Origin: CBDUEF01 sp018063485
GTDB lineage: Bacteria; Pseudomonadota; Alphaproteobacteria; Rhodobacterales; Rhodobacteraceae
DNA: 64,000 nucleotides
Assembly (NCBI GenBank): GCA_037045435.1
Contig: JBAOID010000039.1
Location: forward strand, 62,001-126,000
Reading direction: 5' to 3'
Part shown: positions 63,838 through 64,000 of the stretch, piece after piece
Position numbering within the stretch: position 1 is the first letter of the stretch
Layout of the letters: each line of letters begins with the position of its first letter
Made by a program: the position numbers and the translations under genes
Notes under the pieces: generated by a model
The model's input: the letters and a program-made list of their open reading frames with translations, nothing else
Told to the model about the DNA's origin: nothing
Databases searched by the model: none

Positions 63838-64000
63838 GGAACCTCGGCGACCAGATCAACGCAAGAAGCCTACCCCAGACCGACAACGCCCTTCCGCGGC
63901 CACCATCGAGCCGCGGCCAATCACCGCGCTGGCCTGGATGAGCAAGCGCGAGATGGTGTCGGGGAGCGGCGCGACCAGCTCGATGCGCGCGCGCAGCGCG

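Noticed and set aside
63838..64000. Open minus-strand frame at the right window edge (reads RARIELVAPLPDTISRLL)
   Set aside because: The frame runs off the edge and ends soon; I cannot match it to a family, so I do not call a gene.
1..64000. tRNA, rRNA and CRISPR arrays
   Set aside because: I looked in all gaps for tRNA-like T-loops, rRNA blocks and spaced direct repeats and found none; the 18-bp tandem repeat at 31.1 kb has no spacer.

Overview
The window looks like a chromosomal segment of an alphaproteobacterium of the Rhodobacteraceae (Rhodobacter/Roseobacter type). The evidence is the split F0 ATP-synthase operon with both b' and b subunits, a divergent universal-stress gene and cbb3-oxidase operon with FNR boxes, the MOSC-EngB genes behind yidC, the TrcR (DUF1013) regulator, GSCFA and RTX proteins, and a plant-type glutamate-cysteine ligase. 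GC is high and gene density is high. I cannot name a species.

Layout. 0-15 kb: the 3' end of yidC, a MOSC protein, engB, an ArsR regulator, the F0 ATP-synthase genes (atpI-B-E-F'-F), a GntR/FadR regulator, an OmpA-like lipoprotein, an Ada-type methyltransferase, endonuclease III, a PfkB sugar/nucleoside kinase, a GSCFA protein with a coupled partner, a secreted esterase-RTX fusion and a secreted RNase T2. 15-25 kb: trcR, uspA, ccoNOQP and ccoGHIS, the complete set for cbb3 oxidase and its maturation (redox ferredoxin, copper-type P1B ATPase). 25-38 kb: AlgH family, a DsbD-like protein, a degenerate uracil-DNA glycosylase, pyrB and a non-catalytic-looking pyrC, plsY, gshA, rsmE, ubiA and a large OmpA protein. 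38-49 kb: an aldehyde dehydrogenase-SDR-aminotransferase-cupin run, a chimeric sigma/vWA fragment, hsp20, a secreted trypsin-like protease and the glycolate oxidase operon glcDEF. 49-57 kb: a MoxR-DUF58-DUF4159-large membrane protein operon (Bat/aerotolerance type). 57-62 kb: a DUF1285 protein, a hydroxypyruvate-isomerase-like protein, a zinc-finger protein, a DUF2459-like protein and polA. 62-64 kb: a patch of decayed IS66 elements mixed with a broken Sel1-repeat gene and a truncated DUF6429 gene.

How the genes work together. Energy metabolism dominates: F0 genes, the high-affinity oxidase and its assembly factors under FNR-type control, and glycolate oxidation. A 23-bp operator shared by the GntR regulator at 6.1-6.8 kb and the glcDEF promoter at 49.4 kb suggests that this regulator controls glycolate oxidation as well as itself.

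Quality of the sequence. Many conserved genes (atpB, ccoN, ccoO, ccoP, ccoG, rsmE, ubiA, the DUF1285 gene, the MoxR/DUF58/DUF4159 genes) are broken by frameshifts. Every shift I could resolve needs removal of an extra base, and the corrected genes come out at whole-codon lengths normal for their families. I read this as insertion-type sequencing or assembly error, not gene decay, and annotate these as genes with frameshifts. The chimeric ORF at 43.3-44.0 kb and the IS66 patch look like true rearrangements, although a misassembly is not excluded for the former. I saw no rRNA, tRNA, CRISPR array or prophage.
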